Positions 1 to 12,924 of a stretch of 64,000 bases of DNA are shown piece after piece. Source of the DNA: Chamaecrista fasciculata (taxonomy: Eukaryota; Streptophyta; Magnoliopsida; Fabales; Fabaceae); NCBI GenBank assembly GCA_003254925.1, contig QANZ01016334.1, forward strand, positions 43,778 to 107,777, written 5' to 3'. Position numbers and translations under genes: made by a program. The notes below the pieces were generated by a model. The model ran no database searches. It had not been told where the DNA came from and was given only the letters and a program-made list of their open reading frames with translations. How positions within the stretch are numbered: the first letter of the stretch is position 1; each line of letters begins with the position of its first letter.

Positions 1-351
1 CAACTTTGGTTAGGTGATTATAAAAACCTCTACGATAATTTATAGTATTTTTTTTCATTCTTAGCATTGAATTGAGCATCTAAGTAAGCTCCTAGGTGAT
101 ACTTTTGCTGTCCATACTAGGGACTTGTTGGCCAGCGTGTTCTTGTCTTGAATTGTTATTTATGATGCATAAACTTAGGTTGTCAGGCCAGATAAATATT
201 TTAAAATTTGAACTAATTTCCAACTAGATGGCTATAGGCCTGGGTCTAAGTTTATTTAACCCGTTGACAAAGGCTATCCTTGTTGCATCAATTTGTGGTA
301 ACTCTGTACTACAATTTTTTGGACACTGCATTTAAATATGTTATTTTACAG

Positions 352-581
352 GCAATGGATGCAATAAAAAAATTGTATTCAAGTCTCCCCAAGGATGACA
401 TAAAAAGATTGGAGAAAGAAGTAAGTTCAAAGCTTATTCCAGTTGAGAAGCTAACAAGATTCCGTTGTTTTGGGTTTCTGATATAATTTGCTCCCTGCAG
501 GTTGATGACTTGACCAAAAAATTTATCAAGAATGCAGAAGATGTATGCAAGACAAAGGAGAAGGAAATTAGTCAAGGTTGA
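352..581 (+). CDS. RRF: Ribosome recycling factor, organellar (3' end of gene)
   Basis: Two coding exons are visible: 352-420 after a TTTTACAG acceptor, and 501-581 after CTCCCTGCAG, both in phase 0 and ending at TGA 579-581. The 49 residues start AMDAIKKLYSSLPKDDIKRL and continue with a charged helix ending KTKEKEISQG. This is the last helix pair of the three-helix bundle of ribosome recycling factor, which splits post-termination ribosomes together with elongation factor G. The 'DAIKKL...KDDIKRLEKEV...LTKKF' pattern is typical of the family, and the wording is closest to the plant mitochondrial-type protein (At3g01800-like) as I remember it. The 5' exons lie outside the window, so the targeting peptide cannot be checked. 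The ATG-initiated reading from 280 is only intron plus exon. Confidence 0.8.
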
Positions 582-1890
582 GCTCTCGTGGTTTTATGAA
601 TTTTTGTGGAGGATCCATTTTCATTTTACCTTGTCATTTGTTAGAGCTTAATATACATGTGAACTCATTGATATACATCTGATCTCATTGGAGTGTCATG
701 CCATTAGTAGATGAGGGCCCTTTCAACTGGTTGGTGTTACTGCTAGGTGAGGTAAAGAAAAGCATGGAAGTGGAATTGCAGGTTTAACATTTTTCATGGT
801 AAAGCATCCTCATAAATCAAACCATCTAGTATTCTATAGCTTAATTGATGGAAGGAATCTGGAGATGAGGCACTTGAGTTGCTTTAAAATTTAATATTGA
901 CAACCAACAATGTTGGGCCTTTTCGATTAGTTTTTGTTTTTTGTGAATGTTTTTTAACGCAGTTTTTAAACATGATATAAAAAAATGTGAAAGAACATGA
1001 AATCTGCTTGTAACTTTTAGTTATGCTATTGTTTCATTTTAGTTTAAGATTTTAAATTTTAAGCAAAACTTATCTCCATTCATTGACCTCTTGAAGAGTT
1101 TTATTTCAATTTTTTTAATTGATTTCTAACTTCCTATCAATATTTTTTCTTTAATTTGCTATTCATTTTTATTGATGCAACCAATCACATATCTTGAAAA
1201 TTTTGAATGTGTTAGTTATTCGTACCAAGATGAAGTACAAAAATATGTGATAAAAGGCATGACCCATATAATTTATGCATATCCAAATTAATAAGATCTG
1301 TTATAGATTGAACAAAATATGAGAAAAAAAAAGATAGAGATTAGAGAAATTTATGAATAATTTTATATTCTATTGATCTAAAGTTTTTACTTTTTCATTT
1401 TTGTATATAATAAAGTTTTTTTTTTTTCTATATGATATATGATAGACAGGAGGCATGTAACTTATAAAGAGATTATTTTCTTTAAAATACTAATGAAAGG
1501 GAATATTACAGTATGGATTAAGAATATCATATTGAAAAATTTTGTAGGAAATTTTAATTCATTTATTCTTTTTCCTTTTTATGGATACAGCCTACACATT
1601 GCGTGCATTCATATAAATATTTACAGCAAAGAAAAGATATAACAATATTCGTTGTAATCTTGGCACTACAAATGTATACATCTTTAAAAATATAGCAAAA
1701 GAAAAAGAAAATATTATTTGTAGGTGATTATTTGACCTCTAATATTAAAATGTGTCTAAGTTGAGATATATGTTTTTGAAGATATTGAACTCAACCATTA
1801 CAAATCTTCAATATTTGTGAAGTATTTAGTAAGACCGTAGAGTATTATATATGTTTTAATTATATTTGAATAAAACTTCTTTCACACTCT
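582..1890. other. Intergenic, no gene seen
   Basis: This holds the 3' UTR of the ribosome recycling factor gene and AT-rich intergenic DNA. No coding exon, tRNA or clear repeat was recognised. The 67-codon open frame at 1439-1642 has no family resemblance. Confidence 0.5.
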
Positions 1891-1901
1891 CACACACACA
1901 A

Positions 1902-1936
<35 letters not shown>

Positions 1937-1937
<1 letters not shown>

Positions 1938-2105
1938 CCAATAAGATTTGGCTCACTTGGTAAACTTCCGCCCATGACAATTGCATGGCTTGGTTAGATT
2001 CCTGGTGATGCCTCATTTGGTGGGTTATCTGTAAATATTTATGTAAGTGCTCATTGAGCCCTAAAGCCTGCCCTGATCCTGGACTGGGGCGTCATCCCCT
2101 TACCT
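1937..2105 (+). mobile_element. tRNA-derived SINE between AT microsatellites
   Basis: The stretch has an RNA polymerase III box A-like sequence (TGGCTCACTTGG at 1949-1960) and a box B-like sequence (GGTTAGATTCC at 1992-2002), about 31 bases apart as in tRNA genes. A unique, more GC-rich body follows and ends near 2105. It is bounded by (AT)n runs at about 1907-1936 and 2126-2147, so the target-site duplication cannot be separated from the microsatellite. This is the usual structure of a short interspersed element. The box B departs from the consensus GGTTCGANNCC at two positions, so the copy is probably old. Confidence 0.6.
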
Positions 2106-2656
2106 AAATTTTATTTTCACAAAAATATATATATATATATATATATAAAATATGTAACACCAAGCTTTTTTTAGATCAGACAAAATAATACTTTGCTCCC
2201 TTTATGTAGAATATTATACCAAATGTACCATTAAATAAAAAAAAATTGTCTTCAAACTTCATATTAGTTAAAAATTAAACTTGGCTAGTATGTAAACTAT
2301 TTGCAAAAATTGCATTTGCTTGGTATAACTTAAATTTCTCTTGGATAAGCAAAAAATTAATAAAATGAATACTTGTGAAAAAAAAATTGATTTCAAGCAC
2401 TTACAATGTACTGAACTAATTGATTAATATATAAGTTATAATAAAGTGGGAGACGTCTCATTTTCAAATTTCTCAAATGTTGATATTACATGGTTTTCCT
2501 CCAGAATATTTTTTTTATACCACTCTAGAATATTTAAATCGATAATAAAAATGGAACAAAATATTTAAATCATTATTTTTCTTTTAATGAACTAATTGAC
2601 AATTGATTGTGTTCATAAAAATGTTTTTTTAGAAAAATCAATTCTTTTTTTTTGGT

Positions 2657-3206
2657 TAAAGGTTCATTTTGGTCATGCATGTATGCTCTAATGTTCATTT
2701 TGTTCCATTATGTTTCAAAATGTTTAAATTGGTCCTAAATGTTGACAAAATGTTTCATTTTGGTCCAAACTATTGAATATGACTCATTTCAAGTTCAAAC
2801 ATGAAAAGTTTAGAGCTACATGTCATATTGTTCTCAAATAGTACTTTCTCTATTCAATTGGGACCATCAATAAAACGAGGTCAAATCGATTCTAAAAGTA
2901 GACCGTTCGTTTCATGGTCAAACAAGCATGCATAATTGATCATATTTCTCTCGTTTCAAATTTGAATCCGACGAATTTAGAGCTACGAGTTCCTCTTAAC
3001 AAGTCCTTTAAACTTACAATGAGAGATGAGAGAAATATGACTACATTCAATAATTTCTAACCAAAATGAAACATTTTAACAACATTTAGGACTAAAGTGA
3101 AACATTTTGTCAACATTTAGGACCAATATAAACATTTTGAAACATAATGGACCAAAATGAACATTAAAGCATACATTTTGGACCAAAATGACCCATTTGA
3201 CCTTTT
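2657..3206. mobile_element. Foldback MITE family A, copy 1
   Basis: The left end reads '...ttcattttggtc' and continues with repeated 'ttcattttggtcc' and 'catttaggac' modules; the right end is its inverse ('gaccaaaatgaacc' type). The terminal inverted repeats are about 130 bases and imperfect. The core is not palindromic and includes 'gtagaccgttcgtttcatgg'. The same core and ends recur at 18713-19250 and 24092-24607, which defines a dispersed, non-coding family of about 0.55 kb. The superfamily is unknown. Confidence 0.75.
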
Positions 3207-3653
3207 TCTTTTAACGGACAAACCATCCAATCTTTGGAAAATGTGACGAAATTTCAATTGAATCCATATTAAAGAAGTTCAAAACCCAGGCCAAAAAAAA
3301 AAAAGAAGTTCAAAACAATCCAAAACGATGATAATAATAAAACAACAACAACTTGGACGTCAGGATAGTATGAGCTAGTCAAAACTAACTTTGACCCATG
3401 AACAAAGGCATCTAACAATTCACATATCACATTTCTCAAATCGAGAGATGATAAAATCAACATATTGAAATAAACCCGCAAATTTACAAAATTTCAAAAG
3501 AAAAGTTTTCAACCTAACAAACTTATGGCTAAATACAAACCAAGTGAGCTTAATATCTTAAACTCTGATCCCTACATAATAAAATGTCTAAGGTTACACC
3601 ATACTTTTTTCTCATGTGATAGGTATGTATCCTATATTAATATATTTATGTAT

Positions 3654-6600
3654 CTATATAACCTGTGACATTTTCTGTGTTCTAGAAACTCCAAAAGTTT
3701 GATCCAGTTTTGGGAGATTCTTGACTGAAATGTCACCATAAGCATCATTTTGATTCACATCCACGAAACTAGTAGTTTTCAAAACCTGCAAAAATTGGTA
3801 AGCAAAGAAACAATATTACTATCTTTCATCTTCTGAGATTGAGAAAATAGCACAGCATAGAACACATCAAGAACACTCATTTTTTAGGTCTCATAGAGTC
3901 ATAGTACTAATATTTCTCGGTCTGATCTAACTTTTCTCTAGAATATGGACCATCATACGATATATACTACTATTAAACCAGCTTGTTTAACATGTACATG
4001 AAAAAAATAGATGAGTGAAAATAACATTTGAAATAAATAACAAAGTTGATCCATTTCAAGGGCAGGTGATCCAAACAAAAGGCAAAACGTAAAATAACTC
4101 GAGAACTATATTTTCTACCATCAACGAAATGGCAAATTAAGACTTAAATATGTAAGTGATTTAATAAGATGAATTGGGGTAGTAAAAATTAAGGCTAAAA
4201 TGCACTTAGGACCTTGAATTTTAGACCGGGAGCACAAAACACCTGTGTTTTAAAAAATTGATAGATAAATTCTTTAAGCTTTCAATTTCTATCACTTGGT
4301 AGTCAGCACTCTTCTGTCAACTTTTTGTTCAATTATCGTCGTTTTTTTGTCAAAAAAGTGAGGCTTTTATAATTATTAAATTATCAAAGTTGAAAGCTTA
4401 AGAACTCTATCTATCAACTTATTGGAACTCAAGAGTATTTTGTGCCCTCACATAAAACCTAAGGGCTTTGTGTGTCAATTTTTAGAATCCGGGGATGTTT
4501 TGTGCACCCCCACCCCCCTCCACCCCAAAAAGGAAAAACTTAAGGGTCCTAAATGCATTTTAGCCAAAAACTAATAATAAGTCTCCCTTTGTAGTCACTC
4601 ATTGTATCTTTTCATTTCTCCCAAAATAATACTATAATAAAGAGATGTTTGACATGCACTAATGAATATGAAAATTTAACTGATTATTTTATAATATTTT
4701 TTTAAAAAATTATTCAGTTTCAAATTGTAAATAGATATTAAAAATGTAAAAACTTAAAAATATCAAGTAATTGTTTCAAACTATCTTTGTTGTTATTATT
4801 ATATTTTTTTCTTTTTAGTTTAAAGTAACCACTTACAAAATTCAAATAACTACTCATTGACTATAATTTCTTTGCCAATAAAAAGGTCACCAAAGCATCA
4901 GCATAAGCCTGAATATGGTTTTAAAGGACTATTAGAGCATACCAATATCTCATAAAATAGCCTTGCACATTGTTTCCTGGTTTTTGCTCTGAAAACTTGT
5001 GAGAAGTTAACAACTGCCTCCTCCCTTTGTTTTCTCTGACTCAGAAAACTCCTGTGCAAGTGCATTGCAATCTTCCTGCGCATTATCAATGAAGCCACTG
5101 AAAGGTGTGAATCTATCAAACAATCACTGAACTATCAGAAACATGAAAGATTTCTACTGAGTCAATGATCATCTCACCTAGTTTGTCCAGTCCATGCAGC
5201 TGCAGTTAAGAAAGATATCAAGGAGCAAAAAAAGGCATATTAGATTGAACAAAAAAATTAAACAAGTTCAAATAAAAATGTTGGTTTGCAAGATTTCATA
5301 CAAGATTTGGAATTCTCTGTTTCAGATGATTTCGAGTCCTGTCACACAAATATAAAATATATATGGATATGGATATTAGCTCAGAATCCTCCCAAGTTCC
5401 AACAATAAAGAGCACAAAACTAATTGTTGATGCAGACTACTCAATGATAATGATCTTTTACCTCATTCACCAGATTATATTCTTCATCCTTCCTCAGACA
5501 TTGCTCTCTCTCTATGGCTTCTTCTAAATTTATTGTTTCTTCGTTACACTGCAAGTTCATTAAGAGGTGAATTGTAGAAGTAACTGCTTATACATTTACA
5601 GGCTAGTAAAAATCACTAATTTTTACCAGAAGTATCTTAAAAGAATCTTCACATTACATGAAAATTACTATTTACCTCTTTCATCAGATTAAGTTCATCA
5701 TTTCTCAATAATTGCTCTCTCTCCCTGCTATCATGTGGGCTTGAAGGGGTTACATCATCTGGGCTCTCAACTGATCGAATTGCTGAGAGCCGAGGAGGGG
5801 TTTCTGGAGCAGTTGCCATATGGTCTGGCATGCCAAAAGCTTGAGATTCTGACTCATCTAACTTACCTGGAGTTTCTGAAGTTCCAAAGGATTCTGAAAT
5901 CTTCATCTTCTTTCTGGAGAACAAGGATTCTGACTCATCTAACTTCCCTGGAGTTTCTGAAGTTTCAAAGGATTCTGAAATCTTCATCTTCTTTTTGGAG
6001 AACAAGGATTGGAGCTCTAATGAGTGACCTGCGGAAAATCAAGGTTAGCAATGATAGCATAAGTTATAAATAACAAATGCAGATAATTGCTAACTCACAA
6101 GGCAGCAAAGAATCATGGAAGCCCTCAGGAAGCCTAGAAATACGAGATGCTCGCCATGCCTTGAGAGTGTCAGTAAATTTTCTTCGTTTGGAAACTAAGT
6201 CTTTTGTATCATATAAGCTTTGTTTAATGACCCTGAAGCAGATCCACATGCATAGTGTTCAGTAAGTTTTCATTTAGACAGGTTTCAAGGTATAGTTATG
6301 TTCAGGATACTGCTAAGTAGATGCAGAGGAAAAAAGATAAATAAATTAACAAAGTTAGTAAAAGATTAAAAACAATTAAAAAATGATTGAATGAATAAAT
6401 AAATATTAAATAATATTTTAAAAAAACATTATTAAGCCCCTAAACCATTGGCTTTTTATTAAGTATCATGTGGATTTCAACATTACAATAATACACCATC
6501 AATTTTGTAAGCTAAAGTCATTTGATTATTTTATTTTTTTTAAAAAAATTCTAGGTAATAACTCAGACTCCCAAATGCAAACCAGCTCTATCATTTATAC

Positions 6601-9408
6601 AAGCCTTATGCATAAAGAGACATGGAAATAACCATTTTGCAAGATTTATTAGTTATTACACAAATGATAGCCAAACCAAAGTGCCACAATCATAAGAGAT
6701 CGCAGGAGAAACTGAGAGAAAGGTAAGTGATAATCTAAATTAACCATCACATACATATTAGGCAACACTGTCAAATCATCAAAAATAAATCTTCTTTTCC
6801 TTGAAATGTGAGCACCCTCTCTTGCAGCCGGTGTAGGAATAAGCATAAACTCTGGCGTGGTGGCACCTGCCATGATATTCTCGAAATAAAAACAGTGGAC
6901 TAAAAGATTTTATGTAGGATGATAACAATATTAACTCTTCAAAAGAAAATATAAAAATGAAAAACAAAGAAATTGCATTTTAAGGGATTTAACAGTAAAA
7001 TGGTCCTACAAACCTGGCTTCCTTGCAACTGAAGCATCTTGAAACTTAGATTCAGGAGTTACACCAACATTTATTGACTCGGGTAAAATAACATGAAACT
7101 TTCCACCTTCAATTGAAACGTTTTCTTGGATGTCTAATTTTCCTTTGCTATGATTCTCTTCATTGAACCCTTCAATGTGTTCTTCAAGCATGACCTCGTC
7201 AACAAAAGCTTTACCATAGTCTATGCATTCTTCTTGATAGGATTGGCCATCCTGAATCTGTACCACATTGATTTGTAAATCCCTTCCCTCATGAATTTCT
7301 CGTGTTTCCTGATGCATTTGGCATTCAGAACTTGGTGTTTCATTAACACTAGTCTGCTCTTCATGAGGCTGATGAGATTCATTAAACGGTTCAACAGGAA
7401 CCACAAGTTCCTCCTCATCCTGGCAAAACATCCTAATGTCATCTTGAGAGGTCCTACATGATCTAATTTTCTCAATACTAGTTCCATTTTGGACCTTATC
7501 TTCATGTGATGCACCTTTAGTCATTTGCTCTTCATCAATTTGTTTATCTTGACTAAACAAGTTCACAGGCTCTGTGTGTACTCTTTGAACAACAAAATCG
7601 GTGACAAGCTTCATCTGTTCCTCTGGAGATAATGTACACTCTTGAAATTTCTCATTTGCTACCGATAAATTAGATGGATTATTTAGTGCTGTAATCTCAA
7701 AGTTGAAGTCCATCAGGTGAGACTTATTGACACTGCAAGGCCTATCAAATAATTAAGTTTGTTTGAGATGCAAATGCAAAGATTAAGAAAGAAATTCAGC
7801 AGCACATATGGGATGGAATAAAAGTTTTAAATAAATCAATCAATTGATGGATGAGATACAATCAACATACTCTTCTACCATAGGTTCATGATCAGATCCG
7901 GTACTTTGAAAGCAATCAAACTCATCGGACTGATACTGCAAATGCAAAATAAAGATATTGAAGATGAACCAATGCTTAGGATCAAGATATAACAAATAAA
8001 GTCGTTCACACAGTTTTTGAAAGTTGAAACCATCAAAACTATTTTTATGTCAAACAAAAATAAATAAATAAATAAAACCTCATCAAGATTCAAGAATATG
8101 CGAAGGACTACCATCAAGAAGTGTTGCCTAATAATTAAGTTGATTAGAGCTTCAAATATCCAGAGTACTTTGAATAATGACCGCACTTATTATTAAAGGC
8201 AGCATTCAATTTAACTAGATCACAGGATTTACTGATTATTCAGATAGGCCCACATCTTCTAGGTTATTCCCCATTGAAAAGAACAAGGTTACTGCAGAAT
8301 TTATCCACATCTATTTAAACATTCAATTGACCTGCAAAGGATATTGTAGAATCTAGAGGAGTCTAGAGTGTGCACAAAATAGAAGTTCACATGAGACCTA
8401 TAACTTATAAGTAGCTGGCAGTTAATGCAAAACTTTTCTCACTCTTCCATTCTCAGTTTTTACTCTTAACTAGTTCAATTTTATTATTTCCAACTAAAAA
8501 TGCTGATGATAATAAAGAAAAATTATATTTATGCAGGTTTAGTGTTCACTACCATCCAGTGTCCACACAAAGAAGTTTCTTCATTTAAATTAGAAACGAA
8601 GATTGAAATAAATAAATGCCTATACTACATACACAGACAAGATTTGCAACAATAAACATAAAAGTAGGTCCTTACAAGATCTAATAGACACCATTTCCAA
8701 TAAAAACGAAATTTTGACATTTATAGGCAGCAACTTTATTTGATTTGGATATTGCAAACACAATGGAGTGGTAGTTACTAAACTTTATAAAGGAAGCGAT
8801 CTAAAATATTCTGGCTTTACTTAAAAGAAGCATTTCAGGAATAAAAGGTTCATAATGTTCGACAAACTTTAAGCACTACTACATGAAACATACCTTGACT
8901 AGAGAAAACTGATCAGTTTGCTCGTTTTTCCACTTAACATCTGTTTCATACCACAACATATTACATAAATCAAAGTAAAATTTAGCTTGTCAAGACGAAA
9001 ATTGTGAAACAATTCAAACTACCTTTAAGTGTGATTTCTTCCTGAGGAGCAATGTTCCCTCTGAAATTAAGTAAAGATAAATGGTAAAAACTTCAACAAA
9101 CATAAGGCTCTTTGGAAAAACCAATTAACTTCTAAAACTAATAATAGCTTACCCACCAACATCTTCAAGTACATCCAGATCAAAAGCATCAAGTTCAAAT
9201 CTAGCAGGTAGAGTAATAGATGTACACAAAGTTTCCATACGCACATTCTTTGTTGTATCGATTTTAAATTTCTTGATTTTAACCAGCACCTCGTTGCAAT
9301 CATGAAACAGATATTCAACCTTTTTTGAATATATTCGAACAACACCAAGGAGAAGATAGGCCAGAACTCTATATGTTTGATCATTAATTTCATCTTGCAA
9401 AATCTTAT
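3654..9408 (-). CDS. SYN2: Sister chromatid cohesion 1 protein 2-like (RAD21/SCC1 kleisin), first exon missing
   Basis: Kleisin subunit of cohesin, which closes the SMC1-SMC3 ring and is the separase target; nuclear. Exons, in transcript order, all phase-compatible: 9408-9153, 9060-9023, 8940-8894, 7935-7871, 7732-7014, 6866-6755, 6232-6099, 6028-5676, 5548-5462, 5338-5302, 5199-5178, 5075-4943, 3785-3654 (stop TAG). They give about 710 residues. The N-terminal Rad21/Rec8 domain is seen from YRVLAYLLLGVVRIYSKKVE. Then come LPARFELDAFDLDVLED, a long acidic variable middle, TPEFMLIPTPAAREG and FDDLTVLPN. The C-terminal winged helix that binds SMC1 has KTRKQCARLFYEIL then VLKTTSFVDVNQ. The exon for the first 40 or so residues is not found between 9409 and the N gap and probably lies in that gap. 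Spacing and wording fit SYN2/RAD21.1 better than the meiotic SYN1/REC8. Confidence 0.9.
4192..4567. mobile_element. MITE in the last intron of the kleisin gene
   Basis: The ends form an inverted repeat: 'ggctaaaatgcacttagg' on the left against the complement of 'cctaaatgcattttagcc' on the right. The interior is foldback-like ('aaagcttaagaactctatc' against its partner in the left half). It is non-coding and sits in the 1.16 kb intron 3786-4942. Confidence 0.7.
5845..6006 (-). repeat. In-frame 81-bp tandem duplication inside the kleisin exon
   Basis: Two adjacent 81-base units (5845-5925 and 5926-6006) differ at only a few bases. They encode two 27-residue copies of a module containing KKMKISESF and TSETPGKLDESES. 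The length is a multiple of three, so the frame is kept. It lies in the fast-evolving linker of the protein. Confidence 0.9.
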
Positions 9409-10887
9409 CTGCAAAAGGCAGTAAATTAAAATGAAACCATAAGAAATAATTACAGAAGTCCAAATATAGGTCATGTTAGGAAAATAATGAAAGTTCAAAC
9501 AAGAAATATAAAAGAGGATATTCCTTGTTAGTAAGTTTGAACACTGATTGGAAACAGCAATGAAACCCAAGACTCTCAAACTTTAGGTTGAAAATTTTAC
9601 CGAAAGCATCTCATTGGCACACAATATAAATTTGAAAAACCATAACACTTCAATACCAATTTGAAAAACCATATAAATTTGAAGTCGTAGAGCAGAACGA
9701 AAATTTGAGTTGTTACTCTTTTCTAACCCCTTAATCATAAAGCTTTGTGCAATAAAAAAAATAGCCTTATGTAGTCCAGACTCCATACTGACATCATGTA
9801 ACTGTCACTAGCATTACGATCACCAGTACCACTACCGGTTCCCACAACCATTACAGCCTATCAATGCCTCTACCATGAACACTCTTGATGCTACCAGAAG
9901 TCTAAACTATGAACTTAACCTTTAGAGGCTACTTAACAAAGCTAACACTTGCCAAGGATCAGAAAGCAACTATGTTCCATGAAGTTCTCTATCTTTAAGA
10001 ATATAACTGCTATCCCAAATTACAAAAATAGCCGGTCCCAAGCCCAGAGAAAAGAGGAGGTTTGTATTAGGTAGTTCACAACCAACATAAAACTTGTCGA
10101 ATCATTTATGAATATGGTATACTTAATTTGTGTCCAAAACTGTAGAACATTGGCACTGTCCAGGTAGATTATTCCAGTCTAATTGGTATTTTTCTGATGC
10201 ATAATCAACTTTTCTTGAATAACCCCTTTCTTTCAACTGATTTCCGCATATCTATTTTCATAGAGCTCACATAATAAAATTGAATTCAGTTGCAATACCT
10301 TCATTGTATAAAAGGACTCAACCATTATCATTGTAACTGTCCAGTTTGGCCTATAGCAATATAACACAATCCCAATAATATAATAGACATATTATTGATC
10401 CCTTAAAGTTCGGACACTGCTTTCATCATCTTCTATTATAATAACTAGCCACCCACCAAATACCCTTAGCAAGTTCCAAGTTCCATTCTATCTCCACAAC
10501 CTAATAATAAGTAGTAAATGAGTCTCATCATTAATGCTCCATTAAACCTATTGACCCATTGAGCTATGTTGAGATGAAATTGTCATATACTCACATATAT
10601 CGGCAACTCTAGATAAGAAAAATTAAAGGAAACTGTCAAAGAACCCTGTCAAAGCCGGTTGTTTATTTCCTATAGAAGACCAACCAAAAGAAGCCGAACC
10701 CATAATAACTTCAAACATCCCAAAACATAAACAAACAAGAAAAGAAAAGCCAGAACACAGTCTCTCAAACAGTAACAAACAATGGCACACGAACACTAAA
10801 TAAAAGAGAAACAGAACTTGTTTATTCCTCAAGGAAGCATGAGAAAACCCAAAAACAGTGAATTAGAAATGACCCCTAATTAAAAAG
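9409..10887. other. Upstream intron of the kleisin gene, no exon found
   Basis: I searched this stretch on the minus strand for the expected first kleisin exon (an ATG followed by the KGPLG-type start of the Rad21 domain) and did not find it. The open frames here have no family resemblance. The short direct repeat 'ccaatttgaaaaaccat' occurs at about 9655-9672, with a partial copy just upstream. Confidence 0.6.
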
Positions 10888-10979
10888 NNNNNNNNNNNNN
10901 NNNNNNNNNNNNNNNNNNNNNNNNNNNNNNNNNNNNNNNNNNNNNNNNNNNNNNNNNNNNNNNNNNNNNNNNNNNNNNN
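10888..10979. other. Assembly gap (92 N)
   Basis: A run of Ns. It interrupts the left arm of an inverted-repeat transposon on its right side and is the most likely place for the missing first exon of the kleisin gene. Confidence 0.99.
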
Positions 10980-11372
10980 CTCACAAATTTTTTGTTATCA
11001 AAGTTAATCCTTCTATCCTATTTTTAAAGCAGGTAGTGATACAATGTTGATCATGTGTCAAGTTAAGTGCCACATACAATACTCTTTTTATTGCCATATA
11101 AGTATGTTTTCTCCGAATTCATAGAAAAACATAGATGTTGTGAAATAAAATAGAAGAAAATATACTTATGTGGCAACAAAAATGATTATTGTATGTGAAA
11201 CTTGACACATCATCATTTAACAATATTATATCACTAATTCTGTTAAAAATTTAATGGAGGGACTAATTTTGATAATGGAAATATTTGTGAGGGATCAAAT
11301 TGAAAAAAAAATTATAGAGGACCAAAATGAGAAAAAATTAATATATGAGAGACCAAACTAGTATTTTAACCT
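10980..11372. mobile_element. Long inverted-repeat MITE cut by the gap
   Basis: The two halves are complementary over most of their length. 'caatgttgatcatgtgtcaa' near 11043-11062 pairs with 'ttgacacatcatcatt...' near 11203, and 'gccatataagtat' pairs with 'atacttatgtggc'. The right end is 'gagagaccaaactagt'. The left terminal part is lost in the Ns. Hairpins like this often hinder assembly, which may explain the gap. Confidence 0.75.
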
Positions 11373-11401
11373 ATAGACATTAGACACACCAACATACAGT
11401 T

Positions 11402-12078
11402 GGAAACATAGTGCAAAAAACTGGACCGCAATTGACCCGGCGAAAGGCTCGGGTCAATGGTTCAACCGGTTTACTTAAAAAATATATTTTCAAATATACA
11501 TATTCATCAAATACACATTAATATCTTACAATAATTTAAATATAAAGTAAAATTTAAACATAACCATAGGTCCATCACATATAATAAATGGTAAATATTT
11601 AAGTCACACTACATAAAACTTAAATTTAAAACATAACCACATCAAACAAGTCTTGAAACTAAAAAATAATTGTATTAAACAAGCTACAAATTAAAAAACA
11701 TATAATATAATAGCTAATTTAATTTAATTTAATGGTTCCCACTTCCCAAAATAATTACAATAAATTATTTAGAATGCATTATGTTAACAAATACATGTGT
11801 TGGTGCAATGGTATTTCCCTTCCCATTTATGCATTGGGTATTGGGTTTGAATCCTGACTGCAACAATTTTGTCAAAATTCCAGTACATGTCCGGTTCAGT
11901 GAAGGCGGTTCACTTCCAGGTCACCCGAGTTAGCAAAAAATCGGCGGTTCAAACCGGTTTGAAGGCGGGTCGATTGCAAAACGGTCTAAAAAGGTGAACT
12001 AGATCGACTTACTGGCCGGTTCGGCGGTTTCCGGTTTGAACCGGCCAGTCCGGTCCTGTTCTTTCAACTATAGTTTCC
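11402..12078. mobile_element. CCGG-rich non-autonomous transposon, copy 1
   Basis: Ends are 'ggaaacatagt' and its inverse 'actatagtttcc'. Just inside are GC-rich inverted blocks ('ggaccgcaattgacccgg', 'ggttcaaccgg' on the left; 'ccggtttgaaccggcc', 'agtccggtcc' on the right) around an AT-rich core. The core includes a pol III-like pair, box A TGGTGCAATGG at 11801-11811 and box B GGTTTGAATCC at 11844-11854. A related element is at 43125-43775. No coding capacity was found. Confidence 0.65.
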
Positions 12079-12304
12079 ATACTTTTTTTTTGGTAGGTCA
12101 ACGGGCTCAAACAGACCAAAGGAGTTTGCATACTTTTATGTATAAAGTTTATCTTAATAAAATAATATTTTTATCGTGTACAACAAATATTTGAAAAAAT
12201 CAAATAAGATAATAACATAAATATTTGTGTTTGCACCAATGATATTTAAACCTTATTATCAAGAGTCAAGACCATTTAATCAGATTTTAAGATTAATCAC
12301 AATT

Positions 12305-12328
12305 AAAAATAAATAAATAAATAAATAA
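12305..12328. repeat. AAAT microsatellite
   Basis: About six tandem 'aaat' units. Confidence 0.85.
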
Positions 12329-12522
12329 GACAAAATACAAGTATATTTTTGTTTGCACCATCGAATATTTTAACTTTATTACCAGGGACTGTTTAATCAG
12401 GTTTAAAGTTTAGTCACATTGAGTTCATTATTTTTTTTTATAAAGTGTGTTATGTGAGAATGAAATTTGAAATTCCTTTCATATATTTAACTTATGGTGA
12501 CAAATGAGTCAACTCAAATGGC

Positions 12523-12924
12523 AGGTCAAATTGTACTTTTCGTCTCATAACTTATACTCAGTGTCAATTTGGTTTCATAATTTTTTTTATTGCACTCTTG
12601 ATCTCATATCTTTTGGTCAAACTGCATAATTGATTTCATATCTTTACAAAAAGTTTCACCGCTCGTCTCGACTGACCTAAAGATATGGGGTCAATTTTAC
12701 ACATCCAAAGATATGAGACCGATTATGTAGCTTAACTAAAAAGTATGAGACCGATTTTGTGACTTGACCCAAATATATAGAACCAAAAGTGTTATATGAA
12801 ACCAAATCTGTAACACGAACAAAAGATATGGGAGTATGGGACCAAGAGTAAAAACAAAAAAAAAGTTATAAGACCAAATTGAGACTTTAGCAAAAGTTAT
12901 GGGACCAAAAGTGCACTTTGACCT
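12523..12924. mobile_element. Foldback MITE family C, copy 1
   Basis: The left end 'aggtcaaattgtactttt' and the inverse of the right end 'aaaagtgcactttgacct' form terminal inverted repeats, followed by modules of 'gtctcatatctttt' type. The internal parts also pair, so the whole element can fold. The same family is at 14658-15084 and a fragment at 52240-52345. Confidence 0.7.
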
